From Acidobacteriota bacterium (GTDB taxonomy: Bacteria; Acidobacteriota; Blastocatellia; Pyrinomonadales; Pyrinomonadaceae), in contig JAHBSM010000007.1 of assembly GCA_019639115.1 (NCBI GenBank), positions 148,936 to 212,935 of the forward strand: DNA of 64,000 nt, in the 5' to 3' direction. Below, piece after piece: positions 8,364-17,294 of the stretch. A program made the translations under genes and the position numbers. The notes beneath the pieces are model-generated. The model saw only the letters and a program-made list of their open reading frames with translations, did not search any database and had not been told where the DNA came from. Position 1 is the stretch's first letter, and each line of letters opens with the position of its first letter.

Positions 8364-9074
8364 TTACTTGGCAAAATGGAACCCGCCAAATACGTCCGGG
8401 ACGTGAAAATTCGGCTTTTCGGTCCGTGTCGGACGCCAAGCCAGATATCCGCGTCCGGGGTCTCGTCCGACGCAGCGAAATAGATTTCCCATCCACAGAT
8501 CGCCGGTCTTTGGGGCTTTTCCTAATGCCGAGAACGGTATCTTCATAGCCATCACGACCTTGCCATCCTCGGTTCGTACTGCCGAACTCATACCTGATGC
8601 ATATTCCCAGTCAGTCTTACGTTCGGTCGGCGTCACTTCGATCCCGAGATCGATCCATTCTCCGGTGGGAGCCAGTTCAAACTCGAAATACTTGTGCGGT
8701 TTCGCCCGATCCGGCGCTATGAAGATCTCGAGAACGTCGCGGTCCCAGAGGCCGATCGTCTTGCGTTTGAGATCCGGGCTTTTGCTCACAACGAGCGGTT
8801 CATTTTGTTCCGCGTCAAATTTGATATAGAGATATTTAGCGGACCACAGAAGCGCGGCTTTGAATCGGCGGCCGGACGGCGCCGGTTCACCGGACCAATA
8901 CCGATCCACGACGGTCCAATGGGCACGTTTCCATGCCGCGTCATCCAGGCGGCCGATATCTAGGTCCTTTGCTATCCATTTAGCGTCGAGCGTGGTGATC
9001 ATGCTGTTCTGCGGATAGGCCGCTGCGGCGAACGTCAACATAACCACGCTAAGCAGGATGATCATCGTTCGCAT
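8364..9074 (-). CDS. Secreted protein with carbohydrate-binding family 9-like domain
   Basis: A 236-residue protein with a clear signal peptide (residues 1-22, hydrophobic core IILLSVVMLTFAAAA). The rest is beta-rich and matches the CBM9-like/DOMON-like fold found as stand-alone secreted proteins: ALLWSAKYLYIKFDA, the WDRDVLEIFIAP strand, the YFEFELAPTGEW strand and the C-terminal GDLWMGNLFRCVG segment. Family members bind sugars or sit in periplasmic enzymes; no catalytic residues are evident. It is the last gene of a minus-strand run, 45 nt after the UbiB-like kinase, so co-transcription is possible. Confidence 0.75.
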   Translation of the reverse strand: MRTMIILLSVVMLTFAAAAYPQNSMITTLDAKWIAKDLDIGRLDDAAWKRAHWTVVDRYWSGEPAPSGRRFKAALLWSAKYLYIKFDAEQNEPLVVSKSPDLKRKTIGLWDRDVLEIFIAPDRAKPHKYFEFELAPTGEWIDLGIEVTPTERKTDWEYASGMSSAVRTEDGKVVMAMKIPFSALGKAPKTGDLWMGNLFRCVGRDPGRGYLAWRPTRTEKPNFHVPDVFGGFHFAK

Positions 9075-9119
9075 AAACTCATCGTGCCGGCCGTCGTCGC
9101 AAGCGACGCCCCGGGGCGA

Positions 9120-10832
9120 TCAGTTTTGCGAGTTCAGGACGGTTCTGATCGCCATCTTAGCAAGTTTCCATGTCCGATCCCAATCGATCGCGCCGTCGGT
9201 GCCGCGGCCCATCAGTTTGTCTATAAAGGCCTTGCGGAAATCGCGGCCTTCGCGGCGGAGCATGAATTCCTTTGCGTACGGCTTTGCCGTCTCAAAGAAA
9301 TTGAACTCAGGATCAGTAATGATGCCGATGCCCTCGAGCGTCATCAGCGCCCGCATAATATAAGTGAAATTCGACGGCAGCCGGAACGGATAGTCGTACA
9401 TCACGTCGGCAAGGTCGTAGGTCAGCTCTTTGAAGTTGACATCCTTGAGTTTCAGGTTGAAATGAAACTCGAACATACGCTCGACGACAGGTTTGACGAC
9501 CGCATGCGGCGTACCCGGCTTGAGGAAATCCAGGTCGATCAGGTCCTGAGCGATCCCGGCCGGATCTTTATCGACAACGTGGAAAAATGCGTCGATCATC
9601 TTAGCCTGCAGCCGCGGAGAGATCCTGCCCACCATTCCAAAATCAAAGAACGCGAGACGGCCGTCCGGCATTACCAGCAGGTTGCCGGGATGCGGATCAG
9701 CGTGAAAGAAACCATCCTCGAGGAGCTGCTTCAGATAGGTTTTGATCAGCAGCCGATTGACCTTGGACGGAGAGATGTTGAGCCGGGCCTGTTCCTCGAG
9801 GTCCGTCACCTTGGTGCCGTGAATGAATTCCATCGTCAGCACCTTTGAGGTGGTCATCGCCCAATGGATCTTAGGCACGTGGACGTTTGACCAATCAATA
9901 AAATTCTGCCGGAACCGCTCGGCGTTGCGGCCTTCGGCGGCGTAGTCCATCTCTTCGTGGATCGTCACGTCAAATTCTCGCAGCATCCCGGTCCAGTCCG
10001 CGTTCTCATTCAATTGCGGAAAACGTTCGGCAAAACCGGCTACTTTCTTCAGGATGACGATGTCTCCCTTGATAGTAGCGTCGAGATTCGGCCGCTGCAC
10101 TTTGACCGCGACCTCTTCGCCCGAGAACAGCCGTGCACGATACACCTGCCCTAGCGAAGCGGCGGCGACCGGTTCGAGCTCAAATTCAGCATAGGCCTCG
10201 TTCAACTTCTTGCCGAGTTCGTGCTCGATGATCGCAAACGCGACATCGTTGGGAAACGGCGGGACCTGATCGACCAGCGTCCCCAATTCTTTTACGAAAG
10301 GCAGCGGCAGAAGGTCTGCACGGGTTCCCATCGACTGGCCAATTTTGATGAATGTCGGGCCCAATTTGATGAGCTTTTCTTTTAGCCAAACCGCTTGCTT
10401 CTCTTGATTTGCCACGCGGTCGGTCCCGGTCCCAAGAAAGATCCGCCGCAGGGCTCGGAGAAACGTCTGGAGCAGCCACACTCGGAGCCCATAGAGCTTT
10501 TCGCCATAGTAGGCCGCGCGCGTCAATTCCAGAGCTCGCTTGAGTCGTTCGGATCTGCGTTTGTCCTGATGTTTGAAGTGTATGTCGAGTTGGTCAAGGT
10601 AAAGATAAAGCGACAGCATCGCGATCACCTTGCCAACCTGATAAAGCCGCAAATAGCCCTTGATGCCGTGGTAGCGGCCTTCAACGGCCGATTCGACTCG
10701 CTGCAGTTGACGCTCTTCGGCTATCAGGTCAACGTTGCCGGCACGCTTTGCGATCGCGAGTTCACCCGTCGGTACGAACGGTCCTTCTATCCTGTGGCCG
10801 GACAATTGGTCTTTCGTTGCGATCTCGTTCAT
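9120..10832 (-). CDS. ABC1/AarF/UbiB family atypical kinase
   Basis: A 570-residue protein with the full UbiB signature: the KxGQ motif in FIKIGQSMGTRADLLP, the Ala-rich loop AAASLGQVYRA, the VQRPNL strand, and the catalytic HADPHPGNLL followed by FFDFGMVGR. The family is an atypical protein kinase-like ATPase linked to coenzyme Q or other isoprenoid lipid metabolism and is usually peripheral to the inner membrane. Bacteria also keep several paralogs of unclear role, so a gene name is not assigned. Its start lies 3 nt after the VOC gene, inside an operon with ribF and hldD; the link to flavin synthesis may matter because quinone hydroxylases are flavoproteins, but that is inference. Confidence 0.9.
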   Translation of the reverse strand: MNEIATKDQLSGHRIEGPFVPTGELAIAKRAGNVDLIAEERQLQRVESAVEGRYHGIKGYLRLYQVGKVIAMLSLYLYLDQLDIHFKHQDKRRSERLKRALELTRAAYYGEKLYGLRVWLLQTFLRALRRIFLGTGTDRVANQEKQAVWLKEKLIKLGPTFIKIGQSMGTRADLLPLPFVKELGTLVDQVPPFPNDVAFAIIEHELGKKLNEAYAEFELEPVAAASLGQVYRARLFSGEEVAVKVQRPNLDATIKGDIVILKKVAGFAERFPQLNENADWTGMLREFDVTIHEEMDYAAEGRNAERFRQNFIDWSNVHVPKIHWAMTTSKVLTMEFIHGTKVTDLEEQARLNISPSKVNRLLIKTYLKQLLEDGFFHADPHPGNLLVMPDGRLAFFDFGMVGRISPRLQAKMIDAFFHVVDKDPAGIAQDLIDLDFLKPGTPHAVVKPVVERMFEFHFNLKLKDVNFKELTYDLADVMYDYPFRLPSNFTYIMRALMTLEGIGIITDPEFNFFETAKPYAKEFMLRREGRDFRKAFIDKLMGRGTDGAIDWDRTWKLAKMAIRTVLNSQN

Positions 10833-10835
10833 CTA

Positions 10836-11201
10836 TCAGCTATCGATCTCCTGCCCGAACTGCAGCATGTAACCGTTGTTATCGTAGACGGCAAACTCGC
10901 GCATCCCATACGGAAAGTCTTCGATGCCGTAAACGACGCGCGTTCTGTCCGCGACCTGATCCCAGATGCCGTCCACGTCATCGGTCGTAAAATAGAACGA
11001 ACCAGTAAACCCGAGCCCGTCGTGCGGCATATGCTGATTTGGCCTACAGAACATCACGCCGACGCCATCCCTGGATACGGAAGCCCAACCCTGATCTTGA
11101 TCGAGCGCGTCGCACTCGAACCCGAGGACGCCGGTGTAGAACGCGACCGAGCCTTCGAGGTCCTCGGTCCAAATCATCGGTCGCAGCTCATTAAATCTCA
11201 T
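10836..11201 (-). CDS. VOC (glyoxalase/bleomycin-resistance fold) protein
   Basis: A 121-residue protein with two beta-alpha-beta-beta-beta modules: MRFNELRPMIWTEDL...FYTGVLGF at the N-terminus and GSFYFTTDDVDGIWDQV in the second half, ending with an NNGYMLQFGQ strand. Single-domain VOC proteins of this size include glyoxalase-like enzymes and drug-binding proteins; the metal ligands are not diagnostic here. It overlaps the ribF stop by 4 bases (ATGA), so translation is coupled. Substrate unknown. Confidence 0.82.
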   Translation of the reverse strand: MRFNELRPMIWTEDLEGSVAFYTGVLGFECDALDQDQGWASVSRDGVGVMFCRPNQHMPHDGLGFTGSFYFTTDDVDGIWDQVADRTRVVYGIEDFPYGMREFAVYDNNGYMLQFGQEIDS

Positions 11202-12151
11202 AGGACCGCCAGCATGTTCCTTACGCCCTGATGCCCGAAATAGTTCCTCGCCCGCCGTGTATCGGCCTCGATCTGAGCCTTTAACTCCCCTATTCCATTG
11301 AACTTACGCTCGTCTCGAATGCGATGCAAAAATCGCACGCGGAGAACATCGCCGTACAGATCGCCGTCGAAATCAAAAATATAGGATTCGATGGACGGCT
11401 CGGCATCGGATTCGAAAGTAGGCCTGACGCCTATATTGGTAATGCTGCGTCGCCACACACCGTCCACCAGCGTCGCGGTGGCATAAACGCCAAATCGCGG
11501 TATCACTCTGTTCCGAGGGCGAAGATTCGCGGTCGGGAAACCTATCGTCCGGCCGCGTTGAACACCTCGTTCGATCACGCCCTCAACCCCGTACGGACGG
11601 CCGAGCATTCTCCTGGCCATATTGACGCGGCCCTCGGCCAGCAAACCGCGGATCGCCGACGAACTTATGCGGCGGCCGCGAAGCTGGACCTCCTCCACCT
11701 CATCCGCTCGAAAGCCGAGTTCCTTGCTCATACGCCGCAGAAGCTCGATGTTGCCTCCGCGTCCTTTGCCGAACGCAAATCCGCTGCCGAGATAGACCTC
11801 GCGGGCATGGAGCCGATCACGAACGATGTTCCTGAGGAAATCCTCGGCCGGTTGTGCCGCAAATTCGTCGTCGAATTTGACGACGATCGTTTGTTCGAGG
11901 CCCAGCACTTCGAGATTTGCGAGGCGCTGATCAAGGGTTTGCAGCATCGGCGGCGCAGACTCGGGGTGGAGCACAGCCCGCGGATGAGGATCGAACGTGA
12001 TCGCCGTCGGTACGGCGCCGACAGCAGCCGCACGTTCGACAACACGCGCCATTATCCGCTGGTGTCCCAGATGCAGCCCGTCGAAAACACCGAGCGTCAA
12101 TACCGTAGGTTTTGCTATGTTGGCGTTGTCGGTACCGTGGAAAATCTTCAT
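11198..12151 (-). CDS. ribF: Bifunctional riboflavin kinase/FMN adenylyltransferase
   Basis: A 317-residue protein of the standard RibF length. The N-terminal half is the nucleotidyltransferase-like FAD synthetase with GVFDGLHLGHQ (HxGH-type loop), and the C-terminal half is riboflavin kinase with GFPTANL and the catalytic glutamate region ESYIFDFDGDLYG. It phosphorylates riboflavin to FMN and adenylates FMN to FAD in the cytoplasm. It lies in the run hldD - hypothetical - ribF - VOC - ubiB-like. A ribBA-type gene is found 25 kb away in this window. I see no FMN riboswitch upstream. Confidence 0.94.
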   Translation of the reverse strand: MKIFHGTDNANIAKPTVLTLGVFDGLHLGHQRIMARVVERAAAVGAVPTAITFDPHPRAVLHPESAPPMLQTLDQRLANLEVLGLEQTIVVKFDDEFAAQPAEDFLRNIVRDRLHAREVYLGSGFAFGKGRGGNIELLRRMSKELGFRADEVEEVQLRGRRISSSAIRGLLAEGRVNMARRMLGRPYGVEGVIERGVQRGRTIGFPTANLRPRNRVIPRFGVYATATLVDGVWRRSITNIGVRPTFESDAEPSIESYIFDFDGDLYGDVLRVRFLHRIRDERKFNGIGELKAQIEADTRRARNYFGHQGVRNMLAVL

Positions 12152-12188
12152 AGTTCAGAAGCCCGTGTGACCATTTCATTTCGGCGTA

Positions 12189-12755
12189 TCAATTGGGGAT
12201 CAGCATTTGAGCTCGATCGAGGGCCAGGACGCGATAGGCCGGCCTTCGGGCCTTTCGGTATTCGTCGCTGTGACTCAGGGCCGGGTAACCATTCGGCTTT
12301 GTGGCCGTATCCAGCCGCAGCCACTCTTTGTGATCCAGGCCAACCGTACCTGACTTTCTCAAGCGTCGGCCAAGTTCCGTCCATGCTTCGACGAACGCAG
12401 ACGGATCAGGCCTTCGGTCATTGACGCTGCCGAGAAAAGCATCCAGGAGATCGTCCGGCTTACCGCCCGCAGCCCTGAATGGGCGAAGATTCAGCCGGCC
12501 GATGCTCCCGTCAGGACAAAGCGGCTCCCAGAGATTCTCACCCTTGGGCTCATCGCCCATCGACGTCAACTCGGCATCGAGCCGTTCCTTGGCGACATCG
12601 CGGCTCGGCGCGGCGTGTTCGCCTCCCATCGTGGCTTGATAGAGATATTTGTAGGCATCCTCGACCCGTACGGAAGGATCCGCTTTCCATTTCGGCATAG
12701 CGAAATCGAGCAATGCTATCGGCAAACACATGAGTATCAACGGCAGCTTGAGCAT
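12189..12755 (-). CDS. Conserved hypothetical protein, membrane-anchored or secreted
   Basis: A 188-residue protein that I do not recognise by name. Residues 1-18 form a hydrophobic N-terminus (LKLPLILMCLPIALLDFA) without a clear cleavage site, so it may be an anchor or a signal peptide. The central segment EDAYKYLYQATMGGEHA followed by RL-E-L helices looks like a conserved block, and a helical C-terminus ends in RAPAYRVL-type residues. It starts 10 nt after hldD and precedes ribF by 37 nt, so it is in the same operon. No catalytic motif is visible. Confidence 0.6.
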   Translation of the reverse strand: MLKLPLILMCLPIALLDFAMPKWKADPSVRVEDAYKYLYQATMGGEHAAPSRDVAKERLDAELTSMGDEPKGENLWEPLCPDGSIGRLNLRPFRAAGGKPDDLLDAFLGSVNDRRPDPSAFVEAWTELGRRLRKSGTVGLDHKEWLRLDTATKPNGYPALSHSDEYRKARRPAYRVLALDRAQMLIPN

Positions 12756-12765
12756 AAGGGCACGG

Positions 12766-13734
12766 TCACGCGTCGCCGAGATGCTTGTCCGGGACGAGAT
12801 AATTATTCACATAGTCCGTGACCGCATCGCCGACCTGCGTAGTGTCCGCGGAGTATCCGGCTCGACGAATGCGGGTCAGGTCGGCTAGGGTGTAGTATTG
12901 GTATCGATCGCGCAGATGCTCGGGCATCTCAATGAATTCGACGTTTGTCGGACGGCCAAGCGCGGCAAATATAGCGTCTGCAAGTGCGTTCCAGGTCGTC
13001 GTCCTGCCGGAGCCGACGTTGAAAAGTCCGCCAACGCGGCTCTCCATGAAATGCAGCGTCATATCGACGGCATCTTTGACATATACGAAATCGCGTCCGA
13101 ACTCGCCGTCAGCGTGATCCGGGCTCGCACTCTTGAACAGCTGGAGTTTACCGGTTGAATTTATCTGGCCGAACGCCTTGTTCACCAGCGAACGCATATC
13201 GCCTTTGTGATCTTCGTTCGGGCCGAAGACGTTGAAATATTTAATTCCGACAATATGGTCGAACATCCCATTCCCGGCCGCCCATTGGTCAAAAAGATGC
13301 TTTGAGTAGCCGTAGATATTCAGCGGCCGAAGCGTCGCCAAATGTTCAAAACCGTCGCTCATGCCCGCCGAACCGTCACCATACGTAGCAGCCGAGGACG
13401 CGTAGATGAACCTGATGCCTCGTTCGACCGCCCACTCCGCCAGGTCCTGCGTATATTGAAAATTGTTGCGGATCATATGGTCCGCATCGGTCTCGGTCGT
13501 GGAGGAGCAGGCCCCGAGATGAAAGATCACATCCACGTCGTCAAAGCTGTCCGCCTCTTCGATAAAATCGTAGGCGTCCATATAATCGGCGAATCTGAGC
13601 GGTACGAGGTTTTTCCACTTGTCCGTTTTGTCCATCCGATCAACGATCAGGATATCGTCGATCCCTAGTTCGTTCAGCCGCCAAACGACCGCGCTCCCGA
13701 TAAATCCGGCTCCACCTGTAACAACGATCTTCAT
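12766..13734 (-). CDS. hldD: ADP-L-glycero-D-manno-heptose 6-epimerase
   Basis: A 322-residue extended SDR. GGAGFIGSAVVWRLNELG is the NADP-binding loop, DYMDAYDFIEE and IFHLGACSSTTETD are typical HldD blocks, YASSAATYG holds the catalytic Ser/Thr and YGYSKHLFDQW the Tyr-x-x-x-Lys pair, and KYFNVFGPNEDHKGDMRS is close to diagnostic. The enzyme makes the L,D-heptose nucleotide used for the LPS inner core, acting in the cytoplasm. Its presence supports an LPS-making diderm host. It is the first gene of the minus-strand run that continues with ribF. Confidence 0.93.
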   Translation of the reverse strand: MKIVVTGGAGFIGSAVVWRLNELGIDDILIVDRMDKTDKWKNLVPLRFADYMDAYDFIEEADSFDDVDVIFHLGACSSTTETDADHMIRNNFQYTQDLAEWAVERGIRFIYASSAATYGDGSAGMSDGFEHLATLRPLNIYGYSKHLFDQWAAGNGMFDHIVGIKYFNVFGPNEDHKGDMRSLVNKAFGQINSTGKLQLFKSASPDHADGEFGRDFVYVKDAVDMTLHFMESRVGGLFNVGSGRTTTWNALADAIFAALGRPTNVEFIEMPEHLRDRYQYYTLADLTRIRRAGYSADTTQVGDAVTDYVNNYLVPDKHLGDA

Positions 13735-13793
13735 CCCTTAAATCATACAGCGGATCGGCAACTAAGCCGAACGGTTGTATCGGTGATCGACGC

Positions 13794-14630
13794 CTAGCTG
13801 AATTTCATTTTGCCGCCGGACAATAGGTTCATTACGGCAACGTAGCTTTTAGGGAATACGCGGGCGATGCGGCTTATGATGGCAGCATCGGGGCCAACGA
13901 GGATGCGCGGGCTGCGCCGCTTGATGCCGTTGAGTATGATCTCGGCGGCCCGCTCGGGTTTGGTGGTGGCGAGTAGCTTGTTCTGAAATCGCTTTAGCCG
14001 CTCGATCTCGGCATCGCTGAGTGTCGTATCGCGAGCGATCCGCGCGCTATTTACAATGTTCGTGCTAACGCCGCCGGGATGAACGGAAGATACCGATATA
14101 TTTGTTCCCGCGAGTTCGTGCCGCAATGCTTCGGTAAAGCCTCGTACCGCAAATTTGCTCGCGCAATACGCGGCTTGTCCCGGTGGTGCGACCATACCGA
14201 ATAGGCTCGAGATGTTTACGATGTGCGCAGATCCTTCTTTCTCCAAATACGGCAAAAAGAACTTCGTGCCGTGTACCACGCCCCAGAAGTTCACGCCCAT
14301 CAGCCACTCGATCTCGTCAAGCGATACCTCGCGGACGGTTCCGCCCAAGGCGACGCCGGCGTTGTTTATCACGTGCGTAACTCGCCCGTGTTCGCTCACT
14401 ACATCGTCGGCAAATCGGCGCATCGCCTCGCGGTCGGCAACGTCGATCCGATGCGTCGTGACCTTTGGCCCGGTCGTGATCAATTCCGCGGTCTCGGCGA
14501 GTCTGTCGGCGTTCAGATCAGCCAACGCGAGCCCCGCTATACCTTCGTTCGCTATGCGGACGGCAAGAGCGCGTCCGATGCCGGAACCCGCACCGGTTAT
14601 TACCGCAACGCTATTCGTTTTGATCGTCAT
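13794..14630 (-). CDS. SDR family oxidoreductase
   Basis: A 278-residue classical SDR: ITGAGSGIGRAL cofactor loop near the N-terminus, NNAGVALGG after strand 4, catalytic NISSLFG serine and YCASKFA with Tyr-x-x-x-Lys. The C-terminal 50 residues include a basic, hydrophobic extension (RISRIARVFPKSYVAVMNLLSG) that could be membrane-associated, as in the acyl-CoA/steroid-type SDRs that accompany flavin monooxygenases. It starts 6 nt after the monooxygenase gene, so the pair is one operon; a two-step oxidation of a lipid or ketone is a plausible inference. Confidence 0.87.
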   Translation of the reverse strand: MTIKTNSVAVITGAGSGIGRALAVRIANEGIAGLALADLNADRLAETAELITTGPKVTTHRIDVADREAMRRFADDVVSEHGRVTHVINNAGVALGGTVREVSLDEIEWLMGVNFWGVVHGTKFFLPYLEKEGSAHIVNISSLFGMVAPPGQAAYCASKFAVRGFTEALRHELAGTNISVSSVHPGGVSTNIVNSARIARDTTLSDAEIERLKRFQNKLLATTKPERAAEIILNGIKRRSPRILVGPDAAIISRIARVFPKSYVAVMNLLSGGKMKFS

Positions 14631-14636
14631 CTTCTA

Positions 14637-16100
14637 CTAGTGGAACTCCATCGTACCATCATCGAGCCGGCCGTAACGCAGCATCGAGAGGTCTTTGAAA
14701 TAGTTCTGGTGCAGCCGCCACGGGTGACGCGAGCCCTGGCTTGGTATCTCGTATAGTGCTCGAAGTACGTAGCCGGAATTGAAATCGAGCGCCGGCTCGC
14801 GGGTGACCGAATCATCTCTCAGCCGAGCGACGCAATAGCTGAGGCCGCGCGTATCCATGTAGTTCACGAGCCGGCAGACGTACTCGCTGGTGAGGTCGCA
14901 CTTCAGCGTCCACGATGCGTTAGTATAGCCAAAGGCCTGGGCCAGATTCGGCACGTCGTTGTACATCATGCCTTTGTAGGCGATCTTTTCTGACAACACG
15001 ACCGGCTCGCCATCGACCGATAGTTCAATTCCGTCCATTATCTTCAATATCAGCCCCGTCGCGGTAACGATGATGTCGGCGTCTATCTCGTCGCCGCTCG
15101 TGAGCCGCACACCGGTCGCGGTGAATGTCTCGATCTCGCCGGTGACAATGGAAGCCTTTCTCTCACGTATCGAGCGAAATAGGTCCGAATCCGGAACAAT
15201 GCAAAGCCGCTGATCCCACGGGTCGTATCGCGGGGTGAAATGAGGCAGGTGCTCTTCGCCGATCTCGGTCGCAATGCCCTTGGCTATCAGCCGCTTCATT
15301 ATCGCCGGACGTTTTTTTGACAGCGTGTAAAAGAATGCCTGACGGAGAATATTCTTCCAGCGGGCGAGCGTATACGCCGATCGATCGGGCAGAAGTTTAC
15401 GAAATGCGTTCGCCATACCGTCCTCTGACGGCATCGTGATGATATACGTCGGCGACCTCTGCAGCATCGTCACGTGACCGGCGGTTTCCGCCATTGCCGG
15501 CACGAGCGTCACCGCCGTCGCACCGCTGCCGATCACGAGCACGCGCTTGCCCGCGAAATCGAGATCTTCGGGCCATTTCTGCGGGTGAATAACCGTTCCC
15601 TTGTAAGCATTGAATCCCGGCCATTCGGGCGTGTACCCTTCCTCATACCGATAATAGCCGGTGCACAAATACAAAAAACTGCACGTGAAGTTCTTAGCTT
15701 CTTTCTCTGCGTCTCCGTTTCTATGTGGTGAAATATCTGTTTCGACCTCGACGGTCCACTTCGCCTCTTCCGAATTCCACTCCGCACGCCGGACGCGGTG
15801 CCCATAGCGTATCTCTTTCTCAAGGTCGTATTCCCTAGCCGTCTCGCGGATGTAATTCAATATCGACGGACCGTCAGCTATCGCCTTGCCGTCACGCCAC
15901 GGCCGAAAACGATACCCAAGCGTGAACATATCCGAATCCGACCGCACACCCGGATATCGGAACAGGTCCCAAGTGCCGCCGCTCGTCGCGCGGCCCTCAA
16001 GTATCGCAAACGTCTTTCCCGGCAGGTCCATCCGCACCCGTGCCCCGGCCCCGATCCCCGAAAGCCCCGCTCCGATGATCAAGATGTCGAAATGTTCCAT
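14637..16100 (-). CDS. Flavin-containing (Baeyer-Villiger-type) monooxygenase
   Basis: A 487-residue class B flavoprotein monooxygenase. GAGLSGIGAG at residues 10-19 is the FAD loop, GSGATA at 191-196 the NADPH loop, and YKGTVIHPQKWP at 166-177 fits the Baeyer-Villiger fingerprint FxGxxxHxxxW with Tyr for Phe. The layout resembles EthA/AlmA-type enzymes, which oxidise ketones or long-chain alkanes using NADPH and O2. It is followed at 6 nt by an SDR. A second, very short copy of its 5' end lies at 17212-17259, showing that a paralog once stood upstream or that the end was duplicated. Confidence 0.9.
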   Translation of the reverse strand: MEHFDILIIGAGLSGIGAGARVRMDLPGKTFAILEGRATSGGTWDLFRYPGVRSDSDMFTLGYRFRPWRDGKAIADGPSILNYIRETAREYDLEKEIRYGHRVRRAEWNSEEAKWTVEVETDISPHRNGDAEKEAKNFTCSFLYLCTGYYRYEEGYTPEWPGFNAYKGTVIHPQKWPEDLDFAGKRVLVIGSGATAVTLVPAMAETAGHVTMLQRSPTYIITMPSEDGMANAFRKLLPDRSAYTLARWKNILRQAFFYTLSKKRPAIMKRLIAKGIATEIGEEHLPHFTPRYDPWDQRLCIVPDSDLFRSIRERKASIVTGEIETFTATGVRLTSGDEIDADIIVTATGLILKIMDGIELSVDGEPVVLSEKIAYKGMMYNDVPNLAQAFGYTNASWTLKCDLTSEYVCRLVNYMDTRGLSYCVARLRDDSVTREPALDFNSGYVLRALYEIPSQGSRHPWRLHQNYFKDLSMLRYGRLDDGTMEFH

Positions 16101-16173
16101 CGGCGATAGGATAGCAGAAATAGGACCGCATCCAACCGATGCAGTCCCACTTAGAGATCGGTCGGTGAATGCG

Positions 16174-17013
16174 TTACTTCCCTACAGCCGACACTTTGCG
16201 CAGAAAGTCGTTAGGTTCGATCAGTTCGAGATAGGGGTCGGCTTGGATGCCTTCGCGAAGGTATGGTGCATGGCCCTGGCCGAAGATCACGAGCACGCGG
16301 TCCTGGGGTGATTCGATAGAGTTATAGATGTTGGTCAGGATACGGAAATTGCGTTGGTACCAGCCGGCAAGAACATCGGCGCCAACGAAATTGTCCTTAC
16401 TGCGGACGCGATTCATCTGCAAATAAAGACGCTTGGTCTTTTCTTGCAGCTGAGGTGCATTCAATTCGTAGAGGGCTTCGCGAACTGAGATCTGAGCGTG
16501 ACGTCTCTGCATTTCGGTGATCTCTACGATGGTCTTTTGCATCTCGGCGAGGAACTGGGTGTTGTTGTTTTGTTGTGCCGCGGCGATGACGGCGTTCATG
16601 TCCATTCCCATTTTGTTATCGCCGAGATATAACTTTTTGTGTCCCAGACGTTCTGCGAGCCGAAAGCCCAGCTGATAGATCTCGTTTGAGGTGAGGGCAA
16701 ATTCGCCCTTTAGATATTGTTGGTATTGGTCGTTGATCGCTGTGTTCTCGGGCGTGGCTTCGACGACGATCTTGGTGGGTTTGAACTTCGCCAGCAGATC
16801 CAGAACCTCGGCGATCTCCTGCTGTTTTTTTTCAGATAGATGATCGGGGTACTCGGTTTTAATGAGATCGGCACCAGGATTGTGAAAATGATAAACGCCG
16901 AGGATCATGACCTGCGATTTCGTTTGTACCTGCGCCGTCCCAACGCAAGCTATAATGAGAATCGCAGCCAAGGCAGCGAAGAAGCGAGTGCTCAATAGAT
17001 AGTCCGTCGTCAT
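16174..17013 (-). CDS. Secreted DUF5694/TraB-like protein
   Basis: A 279-residue protein with an N-terminal signal peptide (hydrophobic stretch FFAALAAILIIACVGTAQ). The mature part begins with VMILGVYHFHNPGAD, has KPTKIVVEATPENTA, and ends with VLVIFGQGHAPYLREGI; this GxYHFHNPGxD plus GxGH pattern is that of DUF5694, distantly related to TraB/ChaN-like folds. No function is established for the family that I know of; conserved His and Glu residues hint at metal or ligand binding. It lies 73 nt upstream of the monooxygenase gene on the same strand. Confidence 0.8.
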   Translation of the reverse strand: MTTDYLLSTRFFAALAAILIIACVGTAQVQTKSQVMILGVYHFHNPGADLIKTEYPDHLSEKKQQEIAEVLDLLAKFKPTKIVVEATPENTAINDQYQQYLKGEFALTSNEIYQLGFRLAERLGHKKLYLGDNKMGMDMNAVIAAAQQNNNTQFLAEMQKTIVEITEMQRRHAQISVREALYELNAPQLQEKTKRLYLQMNRVRSKDNFVGADVLAGWYQRNFRILTNIYNSIESPQDRVLVIFGQGHAPYLREGIQADPYLELIEPNDFLRKVSAVGK

Positions 17014-17068
17014 ATTCCGAAATAACGCGATATCAAGGAAAAATGTTCCGATCCCGAGAACATTTGTT

Positions 17069-17201
17069 CGGACACTCGTGTCCGTACGAGAGCTCAGGAC
17101 GAATAAAAGCCATCAAAATCTACGACGACTCACTTCTGTAATGAGCATTTCGTTTTGGTACATTTTTGCCGCGAGCCGCTGATGCGGACAAGAGTGTCCG
17201 C
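17069..17201. repeat. REPIN-like pair of inverted short palindromes
   Basis: Two copies of the palindrome cggacactc[g/t]tgtccg occur in opposite orientation: 17069-17084 (arms CGGACAC/GTGTCCG) and 17184-17201 (arms GCGGACA/TGTCCGC). They are 100 bases apart with an AT-richer middle. This is the layout of REP doublets (REPINs) that are mobilised by RAYT transposases in many bacteria. No transposase gene is present here. A 280-nt gap without an intact gene contains them. Confidence 0.5.
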
Positions 17202-17211
17202 GTTCAGTCAC

Positions 17212-17259
17212 CGAAAGCCCCGCACCGATGATTAGGACGTCAAAATGTTCGATATTCAT
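17212..17259 (-). pseudogene. 5' remnant of a flavin monooxygenase gene
   Basis: Reading from an ATG at 17259, sixteen codons give MNIEHFDVLIIGAGLS, nearly the same as the N-terminus of the intact monooxygenase ending at 14637 (MEHFDILIIGAGLS). Homology stops abruptly before the REPIN-like repeat. The DNA differs from the intact copy at several third positions, so it is a diverged paralog fragment rather than a recent duplication. Confidence 0.65.
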
Positions 17260-17282
17260 CCCGTCCGCTATCCCTGCGATGA

Positions 17283-17294
17283 TATAATAGGCTT
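17283..17294 (+). promoter_or_regulatory. -10 element directly before the antitoxin-like gene
   Basis: A consensus TATAAT at 17283-17288 lies 6 nt before the GTG start at 17295, predicting a leaderless transcript. No good -35 hexamer is seen, so strength is uncertain. Confidence 0.45.

Noticed and set aside
17069..17201. CRISPR array
   Set aside because: Only two inverted palindromes without regular direct repeats and spacers; no cas genes.
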